From assembly GCF_024399315.1 (NCBI RefSeq), contig NZ_CP075170.1, forward strand, positions 2,604,001-2,668,000: 64,000 bases of DNA, given 5' to 3'. Shown here one piece after another: positions 53,275-62,489 of the stretch. Source of the DNA: Chryseobacterium sp. MA9. GTDB taxonomy: Bacteria > Bacteroidota > Bacteroidia > Flavobacteriales > Weeksellaceae. The notes beneath the pieces were generated by a model, which was not told the origin of the DNA, did no database searches, and saw only the letters and a program-made list of their open reading frames with translations. Every line of letters begins with the position of its first letter. Position 1 is the stretch's first letter. Position numbers and translations under genes: made by a program.

Positions 53275-56232
53275 CTAGAATTTTAAAGTTATATCAATCC
53301 CAATATCACGGGTAGTAGGTAGTACTCCGATAGAATTACCTTTAGCTCCTAAACCATTTCCTGTTCCAGCTTCCGGATCTGCATAAGGTAAGTTTTTGTG
53401 GATAATCCAAAGGTTTCTCCCTACAATTGAAATTTTTGCATCACGAATAGCAGTATTGGCCAGAACAGATTTAGGAAGGTTATACCCTATACTTGCTTCT
53501 CTAAGTTTTACATAAGATGCATCATAAACGAATCTTTTATTCGGCATTCTTCTATATCCGTCTACGTTACCAAAAGATCCCGGATTAATCGCAGGTGTCG
53601 TATTTACATTTCCATTCGGGTTAACACCTGGATGTACAAATCCACCCTCTCTATAATCAGCCGTTTCTGCATAAAGACCAGTTGCTAATCCGTAATACAT
53701 ATCGGTAGAGAATACATCACCTCCTTTTTTCACATCAATAAGGAAACTTACTGAGAAATCTTTATAACGGAAGCTGTTTCTGATACCACCTACCCAGTCT
53801 GGTGTGATATTCCCTATAACCTGATTATTATTTCTTAAATAACGACCTGTAGCTGGATCAATGACTCTATCACCATTCGCATTATATACATAATCTGATC
53901 CTACCAAAGCTCCAAAAGACTCTCCTACACGTGCATTAAGAGAAACACCACCCTGATAACTTGCCATTAAGTAATTCTGAGAATCACCATTTAATGCAAT
54001 AACTTTATTCTCATTTTTAGACCAGTTCACGTTTACATCCCATGTAAAATTATTTGTTTTAAATGGTGTCCCGTTTAACTGTACTTCTATACCTTTGTTA
54101 TCAATCTGTCCTGCATTTACAAGGAATGTTCTATATCCTGTTGCGGAAGAAACCGGTAAATTGATAATCTGATCAAATGTTCTGGTTTTATAAATTGCAA
54201 TATCAAAACCTAATCTGTTTTTGAAGAATTGTGCCTCCATACCAAATTCTGTTTCCTTAGATCTTTGAGGTTTCAGGTTTGGATTCGCAAGGAAAAAAGG
54301 TTGATCAAACAGACCTTCACCTCTAGCTTTGAAAGTATTTACCAATCTGTAATTGTTAGTAGAAGAACCTACTTCAGCGTAGTTTGCTCTCAATTTCCAG
54401 AAACTTAACCATGGTTGTTTTACAAATTCAGATAGAATAACAGCACCAGTAACCGAAGGATATCCATAGCTATTATTTCCTTTTGGTAAGTTAGACGACT
54501 GGTCTACACGGTAAGTACCATCCACAAATAAGAAGTTCTTATACCCAAAAGATGCCGTTGCATATAAACTGGAAGTAACCCATTTTGCATAATTTTCATC
54601 AGGCGGAAGGATTGTTCTGACTGAGTTAGATATTGCAAATAGTCCAGGTTTAGATAAACCTCCTTCTGTACTCATGAAGATATTGTCAACAAGATTTCTT
54701 CTCACATTCCCCCCTGCAATACCACTAACACTTAGGTCAGAAGTAATATCAACCTTGTAGTTGGCAAATAAGTCAAAGTTGATCTCAGTATTTTTCACAT
54801 TGGTTCTTGCATATCCTGAACTTACATTAAGCCCGGATGCACCAAACGCTTGAGGCAATGATCCATTCATCAATCTCTCTTCTACAACCATTTGTAAATC
54901 ATCATAAGATAATTTTCCTGTAATTCCAAAGTTCTTAGAAACATCATATTTTAACTGAGCATAGCTGAATATTCTGGTTCTGTCATCAGACTGATAATTC
55001 TGATATCTCTGAAAATACGGGTTATTCCAATATTGAGGAGTTGCATCTGCTGCTGTAGATCTGTTCCAGGAAAAATTACTATTTCCATTGTTAGCATAAG
55101 CATCTCTTAATGCCAACACATCTACGTTGGTCTGCCACCACTGTCTGAAACCAGAAACAATATTATCTGAATAGCCAGTTTCATTACGTCCTCTCGTATC
55201 TTGTAAAGTTAAAGTTGTGAAAACAGAGGCATGTAATTTATCTGTAAAATCGTGATTAAATTTTGCTGAAATTGTATTTTTTCTCAGCTCTGAATTAGGC
55301 ATCAAACCATTGGAAAGCATATTGGAATATGATAAGGAAAGGTTTGAAGTTTTATTTCCTTTTTCAATGGTGATTGTATTAATGTATGTGACTGGTGTTT
55401 CAAAGAATTTAATGGGTCCATTTTTCGCGGCAACCCAAGGCGTAGCTTTTCCATAGTTTGGAGAAGATGGATCAAATGAATCCCATTGGTAAACCAATTG
55501 ATTAGGATTAAATGCAGGTCCATAAGATGCATCATCTACAAAGTTGGCATAATTATAACCTCCAGGACCTGGGTCTTCATTCCATGACTGACCACCATAT
55601 CCTGCACCATACTTTTTCTGATAGGTAGGGAAAGTAGATTTATCAATAAATCCTGCTGTAATTCCTGAGTTTAAAGTAACACCCCAGCTTCCGTCGTTAT
55701 TTCCTCTTCCGCTTTTAGTTACAATCAAAATTACCCCATCACTTCCTCTTTCACCATACAAAGCAGATGCAGCTGCACCCTTCAATACGTTTACAGATTC
55801 TATATCTTCCTGGTTAATGTCTGAAAGAAAGTTACCGTAATCGAATACAGATCCGGTTACCGTATTATTATTAACTGGTGAACCATCAATTACAATAAGT
55901 GGAGAACCTCCTGACAGAGATTTATACCCTCTGATCAAAAGGTTTGCAGATCCGCCAAAGTTGTTGTTTGTATTTACCTGTAGTCCGGCCACCTTACCTG
56001 AAAGAAGGGATGCTACGTTACCGGTATTGGTAGTTCCACCGGTTAATTCTGCAGCTTTTACTTCTTCAGAAGCATAACCAAGAGATTTTTTCTCTCTTTT
56101 AATCCCGAGTGCGGTTACAACCACCCCCTCAATTTCTTTTGTTTTAATAGTATCATTCTTTTGCTGAGCGTTAGCAACAGCTATGGAAGAAGACAGTACT
56201 AAAACAAGAAGACTTGCTGTTAGTTTCTTCAT
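53275..56232 (-). CDS. SusC/RagA-family TonB-dependent transporter (first pair)
   Basis: The 985-residue protein has a signal peptide (MKKLTASLLVLVLSSSIAVANA), a TonB-box-like EIEGVVVTALGIKREKKSLG, a plug domain (SLLSGKVAGLQVNTNNNFGG, LIVIDGSPVNN, ESVNVLKGAAASALYGERGS) and a 22-strand barrel ending in an aromatic strand (RDIGIDITLKF). The usual N-terminal carboxypeptidase-like beta-sandwich of SusC proteins is missing, so the plug begins at once. It imports a surface-bound substrate with its SusD partner. A promoter with a palindromic overlap lies about 25 bases upstream. Confidence 0.94.
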   Translation of the reverse strand: MKKLTASLLVLVLSSSIAVANAQQKNDTIKTKEIEGVVVTALGIKREKKSLGYASEEVKAAELTGGTTNTGNVASLLSGKVAGLQVNTNNNFGGSANLLIRGYKSLSGGSPLIVIDGSPVNNNTVTGSVFDYGNFLSDINQEDIESVNVLKGAAASALYGERGSDGVILIVTKSGRGNNDGSWGVTLNSGITAGFIDKSTFPTYQKKYGAGYGGQSWNEDPGPGGYNYANFVDDASYGPAFNPNQLVYQWDSFDPSSPNYGKATPWVAAKNGPIKFFETPVTYINTITIEKGNKTSNLSLSYSNMLSNGLMPNSELRKNTISAKFNHDFTDKLHASVFTTLTLQDTRGRNETGYSDNIVSGFRQWWQTNVDVLALRDAYANNGNSNFSWNRSTAADATPQYWNNPYFQRYQNYQSDDRTRIFSYAQLKYDVSKNFGITGKLSYDDLQMVVEERLMNGSLPQAFGASGLNVSSGYARTNVKNTEINFDLFANYKVDITSDLSVSGIAGGNVRRNLVDNIFMSTEGGLSKPGLFAISNSVRTILPPDENYAKWVTSSLYATASFGYKNFLFVDGTYRVDQSSNLPKGNNSYGYPSVTGAVILSEFVKQPWLSFWKLRANYAEVGSSTNNYRLVNTFKARGEGLFDQPFFLANPNLKPQRSKETEFGMEAQFFKNRLGFDIAIYKTRTFDQIINLPVSSATGYRTFLVNAGQIDNKGIEVQLNGTPFKTNNFTWDVNVNWSKNENKVIALNGDSQNYLMASYQGGVSLNARVGESFGALVGSDYVYNANGDRVIDPATGRYLRNNNQVIGNITPDWVGGIRNSFRYKDFSVSFLIDVKKGGDVFSTDMYYGLATGLYAETADYREGGFVHPGVNPNGNVNTTPAINPGSFGNVDGYRRMPNKRFVYDASYVKLREASIGYNLPKSVLANTAIRDAKISIVGRNLWIIHKNLPYADPEAGTGNGLGAKGNSIGVLPTTRDIGIDITLKF

Positions 56233-56252
56233 ATCAAATTAATTTTTGTGAC

Positions 56253-56287
56253 TTTACAAATTTGTAAAACTTTCTTAATACCACAAA
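56253..56287 (-). promoter_or_regulatory. Promoter with overlapping palindrome, first susC
   Basis: On the minus strand TTTG (56284-56287) is followed after 19 bases by CAAATTTG (56257-56264), a one-mismatch -7 box embedded in the perfect 16-bp palindrome TTTACAAATTTGTAAA (56253-56268). The second susC gene has the same arrangement, including the identical stretch AAGAAAGTTTTACAAATTTG. Confidence 0.65.
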
Positions 56288-56357
56288 GCAAAATTTGAAA
56301 AAATTACAATTTATTCAATATTTTTGAACAAAAACACATAAATAAGTATTAAAATAA

Positions 56358-56378
56358 GTTAAAAACAAAATATTTAAC
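56358..56378. promoter_or_regulatory. GTTAAA-N9-TTTAAC inverted repeat upstream of first susC
   Basis: GTTAAA (56358-56363) and TTTAAC (56373-56378) are arms of a 21-bp inverted repeat, 70 bases upstream of the -33 box. The second susC promoter has the same arms, spacing and distance, while the DNA between differs. It looks like a regulator-binding site. Confidence 0.5.
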
Positions 56379-56591
56379 AAATTCAGATTACTTATTTGTT
56401 GTCTTTTTTTAAGAAATAATAACAATTACTTAAATTGATATTATCTATATTTAATTTTTATCACAATAGCAATAAAACAAATTGAATATCAATAAATTGA
56501 ATATTAAAAAAGTATAAAAACTAGGCATAGATAAGAGATAGTACTATGCTTAACATATTTTAATATTCAAAAAAAACTTTCCCTATTAAAC
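56379..56591. other. AT-rich intergenic remainder
   Basis: Between the distal inverted repeat and the terminator of the second operon no gene or clear structure is visible. Together with the promoter region this makes a 410-base gap between the two SusC/SusD operons. Confidence 0.4.
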
Positions 56592-56613
56592 AAAAAAACC
56601 GCCCGAAGGCGGT
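56592..56613 (-). terminator. Terminator of the second SusC/SusD operon
   Basis: ACCGCC (56598-56603) pairs with GGCGGT (56608-56613) around CGAA, with A residues at 56592-56598 giving a minus-strand T-run. It is the same hairpin core as at 51271-51290. Confidence 0.88.
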
Positions 56614-56642
56614 AAAATATATTGAAATTTGAAATTACAAAA

Positions 56643-58220
56643 TTAATTTCTTGCCCAGAAAGGAGTATATTGATTTTTACTAAATACATCTGCATTACTA
56701 ATAGCAGGTACATTACTAGCATTACCAATATATTCAGAAAGAGGATAAATCAATCTGTTTGGTTTTGGATTCGATGCTATTGTAGCTAATGGTGTAACAG
56801 GGAAACCTGTTCTTGTATAATCAAAGAAAGATTGCTCTGGATTAACACCTGTTAAAGCGATCCATTTCTGAGTCATAATTGCTTCTAATTTATTTGCATC
56901 AGTTCCTGCCCAACCTAAACCAGCAACATTTTGTATAGCAGTAAGATAAGCTGCAGAACCACTTGCTCCAAAGTAAGTATATGATGCAGTAATAGCAGCA
57001 GAGAAATTACCCGCTGCGTTAGAGAATAGACCTGGATATCTTAAAGCAGCTTCTGCTTGCAAAAATTTCGATTCAGCTCTAGTCATAATACAACCAGGTT
57101 TCGCTGAAGCCATTTCTACATATTCTCTTGTTGATGTAGGTGTTCCTGTTCCAATAGTGATACCATAACTAAATCTGGAAATAGCAGCAGGCACACCAGG
57201 TTGACCTGGTAAATTACCTTGTCTGATACCAGAAACTTTCCCTCCAACAAGTGAGAACATTCTCGCTCTTCTACCATCAACAATTCCATTAAATTTTTGG
57301 TAAACTGGACGAGTATCTCCATCTGCATTTCCGTTTAAAATAATAGCCGCATGCTCTGAAGCAACATTTATAGAATAGTTTGCAGCTCTCGTTCCTGAAC
57401 TAAGATATACATAGAAATTGGTAAATGGATTTTGTTGAGCATCATTAGCTGCAGAGTATCCAGGATTTTCTAAAACATCCTCGTCAATGAAATCAGCACC
57501 ACTAAGTGTTGCTAATTTTTGATCTCTATAAGCAGCCATATCACCTGTCACATTAGACATTCTTAATAAATACCTCAACTTCAATGTATTAGCAAAAGAA
57601 ATCCATTTATCTTTATCACCATGGAAAACGATATCACTTAATGGCTCATCTCCTTGACCTGACTCTAATAGACCTATCGCATTATCTAAATCTGCAATAG
57701 AAGCTTTATAGATATCTTCACCTTTATCATATTTAGGAGTTAAATTATCCTGTCCTTTAAAAGCTTGAGAATAAGGCATATCACCATACAAATCTGTCAA
57801 TATCTGTATATAATTAGCCTTCATAATTTTAGCAATAGCCTTGTGCTGAACATATTTGCTCCCTGGATCATTAAAGGTAATAACTTTTTCAAAATTAGCT
57901 ATTCCTCTGAAAAGACTATCCCAAACATCATTATAAAATGTATTAGAAACATTGGGTTTATAATCGTCAATAAATGGAGCACCATATACCAATGAGTTTC
58001 CCGCAGTTGAGTTCATTACAACACTGGCAAATCTATTTAATGTTTGAGATTGCTTTGCATATGTTGATGTGATACCAACAGGAAGCAATTCATTCGGAGT
58101 AACTTTATCAATTGAAATATTATTAGGGTCTTCATTAATATCAAGATATCTGTTACATGACACGGAAGCAAATAACATGGTTAAAGATAAAACCGCTGTC
58201 GTTATTTTTATATTTTTCAT
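56643..58220 (-). CDS. SusD/RagB-family outer-membrane lipoprotein (second pair)
   Basis: The 525-residue protein has a lipoprotein signal (MKNIKITTAVLSLTMLFASVSC, Cys22), then NRYLDINEDPNNISIDKVTP and a SusD-like helical fold (ADLDNAIGLLESGQGDEPLS, WISFANTLKLRYLLRMSN, CIMTRAESKFLQAEAALRYP, NRLIYPLSEYIGNA). RLIYPLSEY is a well-conserved segment of SusD-like type 2 proteins. It is encoded 13 bases after its SusC partner and closes the operon. It shares family with the protein at 51811 but is clearly a different paralogue. The substrate is unknown. Confidence 0.93.
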   Translation of the reverse strand: MKNIKITTAVLSLTMLFASVSCNRYLDINEDPNNISIDKVTPNELLPVGITSTYAKQSQTLNRFASVVMNSTAGNSLVYGAPFIDDYKPNVSNTFYNDVWDSLFRGIANFEKVITFNDPGSKYVQHKAIAKIMKANYIQILTDLYGDMPYSQAFKGQDNLTPKYDKGEDIYKASIADLDNAIGLLESGQGDEPLSDIVFHGDKDKWISFANTLKLRYLLRMSNVTGDMAAYRDQKLATLSGADFIDEDVLENPGYSAANDAQQNPFTNFYVYLSSGTRAANYSINVASEHAAIILNGNADGDTRPVYQKFNGIVDGRRARMFSLVGGKVSGIRQGNLPGQPGVPAAISRFSYGITIGTGTPTSTREYVEMASAKPGCIMTRAESKFLQAEAALRYPGLFSNAAGNFSAAITASYTYFGASGSAAYLTAIQNVAGLGWAGTDANKLEAIMTQKWIALTGVNPEQSFFDYTRTGFPVTPLATIASNPKPNRLIYPLSEYIGNASNVPAISNADVFSKNQYTPFWARN

Positions 58221-58233
58221 ATTTTTTTAAATT

Positions 58234-61200
58234 TTAGAATGTAGCTTTTAAGTTAATTCCAAAAGATCTTTGAGAAGGATACTGTTCAGCTAGAGCAATT
58301 CCGGCACCATTACCACTAGTGTAAGAGGTTTCAGGATCTGCATAATTTCTATTTTCTTTTGAATATACAAAGAATGGATTTCTAGCAAATAAACCTACAG
58401 TAATCCCAGTTACAAAAGTTGATGATAACACTGATTTTGGAACATCATAAGATAAAGCAATTTCTCTTACTTTGAATGCTGTAGCATCTAATACCATTGG
58501 CTCACCCAATCTCTGTAAAGATTGTGAACTGAAATAACCAGCTACACCATCATAGTCTGCTGTTCCCCCTACAGGAGTATTATTCTGAACATACTGCCCA
58601 TTTACCATCTGAACCGAGTTAGGAATAACATATCCTTTGCTTCTATCAAAACCAGCAGTTTCTTCAGTCGCACCTGCAAACGTTAAGAGACTTTTACTAA
58701 GTGAAGCAAATTTACCTCCCTTACGGTAATCCATTGTAGCAGAAAGTGTAAAGCCTTTAAATTTAAGAGATGTATTAAATCCAAGGGTATAATCCGGTGT
58801 TACTCGTCCCATACTGCTTAATGTAGTATTTTGCAAAGGAACCCCATCAGCTCCTACAATAACTCTTCCTTGATCATCTCTTTGGAAGGTTGTTGCTTTG
58901 ATAACCTGCAGATCTGACCCTTTTATTGCAAAGACTCCAATCCCAACAGTTTGGTAAGGCACTGCAAGGGCAACCTCATCCAACCCGTTTGGTAAATCAA
59001 TTACTGTAGATCTCGATTTAGCAAAAGAAGCTCTTAAATTCCAAGTGAAGTTTTGAGATTTAAACGGAGTAAGCCCTAGATCAATTTCAAACCCTCTCAT
59101 TCTGGTTTTACCAAAATTGTCTTTCAAATTACTTATCCCAGAGGCATTTGAAACGTTTGCATTAGTAATCAAGTCTTTAGTATCTGATTGATAAACAGAC
59201 CCTTCTAATGTAATACGATCATTTAAGAAACCTAACTGAACATTCAAATCATAGGTAGAAATAAACTCCGGTTTAATGGTTCTATTAGTTTGTGTAGCAT
59301 CCACCCCATATCCAGGAAGGTTAGGAAAAGGATACCCTGAAGGAGCAATACCTACGTTAGAAGTTTCATAAGGCAAAATAGCCGATGTATTTCCAACTTT
59401 AGTATATCCTGGTGCAATTTTAATATAATTGATAATATCATTCCCTTTCAGAGCTTCAAAAGCTTTTGTAGGAATAAATGAAAGCCCTACAGAATAATAA
59501 GGATAGGTTTTGTTATGAACCTGTCCGTTATAATAAGTAGATAGTACAGAACTTTGTTCAATTCTGAAAGTGGAGTTCAAGAATAAGTAATCTTTATATG
59601 ATAGATCTAAGTTCGCAAATCCAGCAATAGTTCTCTGTCTTGTTGTAGTATTCTCAAAAAGAATATTATCCAATGCTGAAGCCCCTGTTGAGTTCCCCGG
59701 CTGAATAAGGTTAGTAACGTTTCTGATATCATACCATCCTGGAACAACCAGATTCGTACCTCCCATTGATCTGGCAGTTCTATAGCTATCCTGAATGTTG
59801 TTACCAATGTTTAACTTCATATTAATATCATTTGTAAGATCATAATTAAAGTTTAACATTAAATCTCCATAATAACTTCTTGTACTCACGGTACGGTTAA
59901 TGTAGTATGAATCAAAGTTAGAGCTACCTGTATAATCTTGCAATGTTCCTCCATCTAAAACAAGCCCACTTCCTGTGTAAACCTGACTAGCTTTGAAACC
60001 ATCATCATGATTATCAGATCTGGAATTATTTAAATATAAATTCCCAGTATATGTTAAATTAATATTCTTGTTAAAATCATATTGTAAAGATAAAATACCT
60101 GATAAATAATCATTAACAGTATTTTGTCTTGTATGTTCTAACTGATAGTAAGGATTTTTTGTAAAAGCAGATAATCCTCCTTCAACACCAGAATATCTAT
60201 ATTTTCTAATATCATTCATTGAAGGCATCTGAAGGATATCACTATATAAATCTGCACTAGATTGGTTAGTAATTTTACTAATATAATTGATGGTACCATC
60301 AATCCTTAACTTATCTAGTTTTTTTCCTGCTTTAACCAAGAAACTATTTTGTCTTAGCTGATCTCCTTCAACAACAAAATCATTCTCTAATCTGTTAATA
60401 GATAACATTGCATAAGAATCACTTCCACCAGAGTTAACAGTAAGTCCATTCTGAAGGATCAAGCCATTTTTGAAAAATTTAGAGAAATGATTGTTTATAG
60501 GAGCATATTTTTCATAAATAAATCTTCCATCTGCCTGTGGTAGCCCCGATGGAACCATCTGTCCCCCAATATTTGGATCATTGTAAGCAGGGCCCCAGGA
60601 CATATTTTCAAAAGGAACATAAGTTGTTCCATTATAGTCCACATCTCCACCACTAAAAGCAGGCTCGTGAGGATACCCTTTACCATACTGCTTTTGTATA
60701 ATAGGGAATTTAAATGCTTGCGTCATCTGAATTGAAGAAGTAAGAGTAAATTGCATTTTCTCACTTTTCGCACCCTTTTTAGTTGTTACAATAATAACTC
60801 CATTTACCCCTTGTTGTCCATAAAGTGCGGCACCTTGAAGACCTTTGATTACGTTCACGTTTTCAATAACCTCAGGTGGTAGCTGAGCTAAAACAGATGC
60901 AGAAGAAATAACATTATCAATTACAACCAGAGCTTCATTCCCTCCTGAGATTGATTTATTTCCTCTGATTACAATTCTACTTGATGCACCTACACTGTTA
61001 TCAGTTTGTGTAATCTGCAATCCAGACACCTTACCCGTCAAAGCTTGAACAGCATTTGGAGCAGAAGCTTGATTCAATTCCTTTGTACCTACTACTTGCT
61101 GTGCATTGGTAACGGCATCAGCCTTTTTCTTAATACCTAAGGCACCAGTAACTACAACTTCTTCAATAGTCTTTGTTTTTATCGTGTCTGCTTCTCTTTG

Positions 61201-61269
61201 TTGAGCGCTTACAATAAAAAAAGATGAAGAAAGTGCTACAATAAGTACACTAGTTGTTAATTTCTTCAT
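58234..61269 (-). CDS. SusC/RagA-family TonB-dependent transporter (second pair)
   Basis: The 1011-residue protein has a signal peptide (MKKLTTSVLIVALSSSFFIVSA), the TonB-box-like EEVVVTGALGIKKKADAVTN, a plug (QALTGKVSGLQITQTDNSVG, EALVVIDNVISSASVLAQLP, NVNVIKGLQGAALYGQQGVN) and a barrel ending FGINLKATF. Like the first SusC it lacks the N-terminal carboxypeptidase-like domain. It starts the operon and shares its promoter design with the first pair. The two SusC proteins resemble each other in the plug but diverge in extracellular loops, which suggests different substrates. Confidence 0.94.
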   Translation of the reverse strand: MKKLTTSVLIVALSSSFFIVSAQQREADTIKTKTIEEVVVTGALGIKKKADAVTNAQQVVGTKELNQASAPNAVQALTGKVSGLQITQTDNSVGASSRIVIRGNKSISGGNEALVVIDNVISSASVLAQLPPEVIENVNVIKGLQGAALYGQQGVNGVIIVTTKKGAKSEKMQFTLTSSIQMTQAFKFPIIQKQYGKGYPHEPAFSGGDVDYNGTTYVPFENMSWGPAYNDPNIGGQMVPSGLPQADGRFIYEKYAPINNHFSKFFKNGLILQNGLTVNSGGSDSYAMLSINRLENDFVVEGDQLRQNSFLVKAGKKLDKLRIDGTINYISKITNQSSADLYSDILQMPSMNDIRKYRYSGVEGGLSAFTKNPYYQLEHTRQNTVNDYLSGILSLQYDFNKNINLTYTGNLYLNNSRSDNHDDGFKASQVYTGSGLVLDGGTLQDYTGSSNFDSYYINRTVSTRSYYGDLMLNFNYDLTNDINMKLNIGNNIQDSYRTARSMGGTNLVVPGWYDIRNVTNLIQPGNSTGASALDNILFENTTTRQRTIAGFANLDLSYKDYLFLNSTFRIEQSSVLSTYYNGQVHNKTYPYYSVGLSFIPTKAFEALKGNDIINYIKIAPGYTKVGNTSAILPYETSNVGIAPSGYPFPNLPGYGVDATQTNRTIKPEFISTYDLNVQLGFLNDRITLEGSVYQSDTKDLITNANVSNASGISNLKDNFGKTRMRGFEIDLGLTPFKSQNFTWNLRASFAKSRSTVIDLPNGLDEVALAVPYQTVGIGVFAIKGSDLQVIKATTFQRDDQGRVIVGADGVPLQNTTLSSMGRVTPDYTLGFNTSLKFKGFTLSATMDYRKGGKFASLSKSLLTFAGATEETAGFDRSKGYVIPNSVQMVNGQYVQNNTPVGGTADYDGVAGYFSSQSLQRLGEPMVLDATAFKVREIALSYDVPKSVLSSTFVTGITVGLFARNPFFVYSKENRNYADPETSYTSGNGAGIALAEQYPSQRSFGINLKATF

Positions 61270-61293
61270 GTTAATTCAATTATTTTTTACAGG

Positions 61294-61327
61294 TTACAAA
61301 TTTGTAAAACTTTCTTAAAAATACAAA
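61294..61327 (-). promoter_or_regulatory. Promoter with overlapping palindrome, second susC
   Basis: TTTG (61324-61327) and CAAATTTG (61297-61304) on the minus strand are 19 bases apart; the -7 box lies in the palindrome TTACAAATTTGTAA (61294-61307). All elements are offset from those of the first susC by exactly 5040 bases. Confidence 0.65.
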
Positions 61328-61397
61328 GCATTTTCTTAAAAAAATATAAAACTTTAAACTATTAATAATAAAAACAATAAAAAAAACATTAGTTTTT

Positions 61398-61418
61398 GTT
61401 AAAAAATCATTTTTTAAC
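61398..61418. promoter_or_regulatory. GTTAAA-N9-TTTAAC inverted repeat upstream of second susC
   Basis: A nearly perfect 21-bp palindrome (GTTAAAAAAT, C, ATTTTTTAAC) lies 70 bases upstream of the -33 box, at the same distance as the related repeat of the first susC. It is the best candidate for a shared operator. Confidence 0.5.
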
Positions 61419-61772
61419 AAAAAAACAAAACAAAAACAATTAATAATTTTTCAATATTTCAATATTATTTATTCATTGCTTTTTTACAATAAAACAATAA
61501 ATAAAAACAAAAAAATAACCACAAAAACAAATATTCAATCAATAAAGTAAAACAAACGACCCGAAAACCTCAAAAAACACACCACAACCTTAAATTCATT
61601 TTCAATCACAGAATAAAGAAAAAAAACAAAAATTCCAAATACAATAATAATATCATCAATAAAAGTTGTTATAAAACAATAATTTGATAATCATATATCT
61701 TATGAAAAAAATCATGAATGAGATAATTAATATACTGTTTTTTCATAATTTTACACTTCTTTTAAATAAAAT
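61419..61772. other. Very AT-rich intergenic DNA
   Basis: This divergent region between susC and rnhB is made largely of A/T homopolymer-like runs. No gene is visible on either strand. It should hold the rnhB promoter, but no consensus box stands out. Confidence 0.5.
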
Positions 61773-62357
61773 ATGGAGCTAATAAAAAACTGGTCAAACC
61801 TTTATATCGAGGCGGGATGTGATGAAGTAGGAAGAGGATGTTTAAGTGGTCCGGTGGTAGCAGCAGCGGTAATTTTAGACGATGATTTCAAACAAAATCT
61901 GGTTAATGATTCAAAAAAATTAACGTTCAAAACACGAATGGAACTGGATAGTTACATCAAAGATAATGTGAAAAACTATGCTATAGCAGAGCTTCCTCCT
62001 TCTTTTATTGATGAGCATAATATCCTTAATGCAAGCATTCATGCTATGCATTGTGCACTGGATAAACTGACAATAACACCAGAACTTATTTTAGTAGATG
62101 GTAACAAATTCCATCCTTATAATTACATTCCTCACCAGTGTATTATCAAAGGAGATTCCAAGGTTTTGTCTATTGCTGCGGCCTCTATTCTTGCCAAAAA
62201 TTACAGAGATAAGTTAATGATTGAGCTTCATGAAGAGCACCCTGAATATGGATGGAACACCAATTTTGGCTATGCAACAAAAAAACATCAAGAAGCCCTT
62301 ATAAAGCATGGCCCGACATCACATCACAGGCAATCTTTCAGACTGAAATATGATTGA
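61773..62357 (+). CDS. rnhB: Ribonuclease HII
   Basis: The 194-residue protein carries the RNase HII signature AGCDEVGRGCLSGPVVAAAV with the metal-binding Asp17-Glu18 pair, a third acidic residue in ELILVDGNKF (Asp near 109) and the conserved SIAAASILAKNYRD (about 132-145). It cleaves RNA in RNA-DNA hybrids, especially single ribonucleotides left in DNA. Length and ATG at 61773 are normal for the family. It is monocistronic, convergent with yidC, with a shared terminator. Confidence 0.96.
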   Translation: MELIKNWSNLYIEAGCDEVGRGCLSGPVVAAAVILDDDFKQNLVNDSKKLTFKTRMELDSYIKDNVKNYAIAELPPSFIDEHNILNASIHAMHCALDKLTITPELILVDGNKFHPYNYIPHQCIIKGDSKVLSIAAASILAKNYRDKLMIELHEEHPEYGWNTNFGYATKKHQEALIKHGPTSHHRQSFRLKYD

Positions 62358-62436
62358 AATAACTCATTCTCAATTATTAAATTCTCATGCCAAGATCAGA
62401 AATTTGAAACCATTCTAAATAAAAACCAAAATAAAA

Positions 62437-62470
62437 AAAAGAGAAGCAATTACTGAATTGCTTCTCTTTT
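62437..62470. terminator. Bidirectional terminator between rnhB and yidC
   Basis: A 15-bp perfect stem (62437-62451 with 62456-62470, AAAAGAGAAGCAATT/AATTGCTTCTCTTTT) with a 4-base loop and T-runs on both strands. Confidence 0.93.
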
Positions 62471-62489
62471 TTATGATATAATTAAAGAA

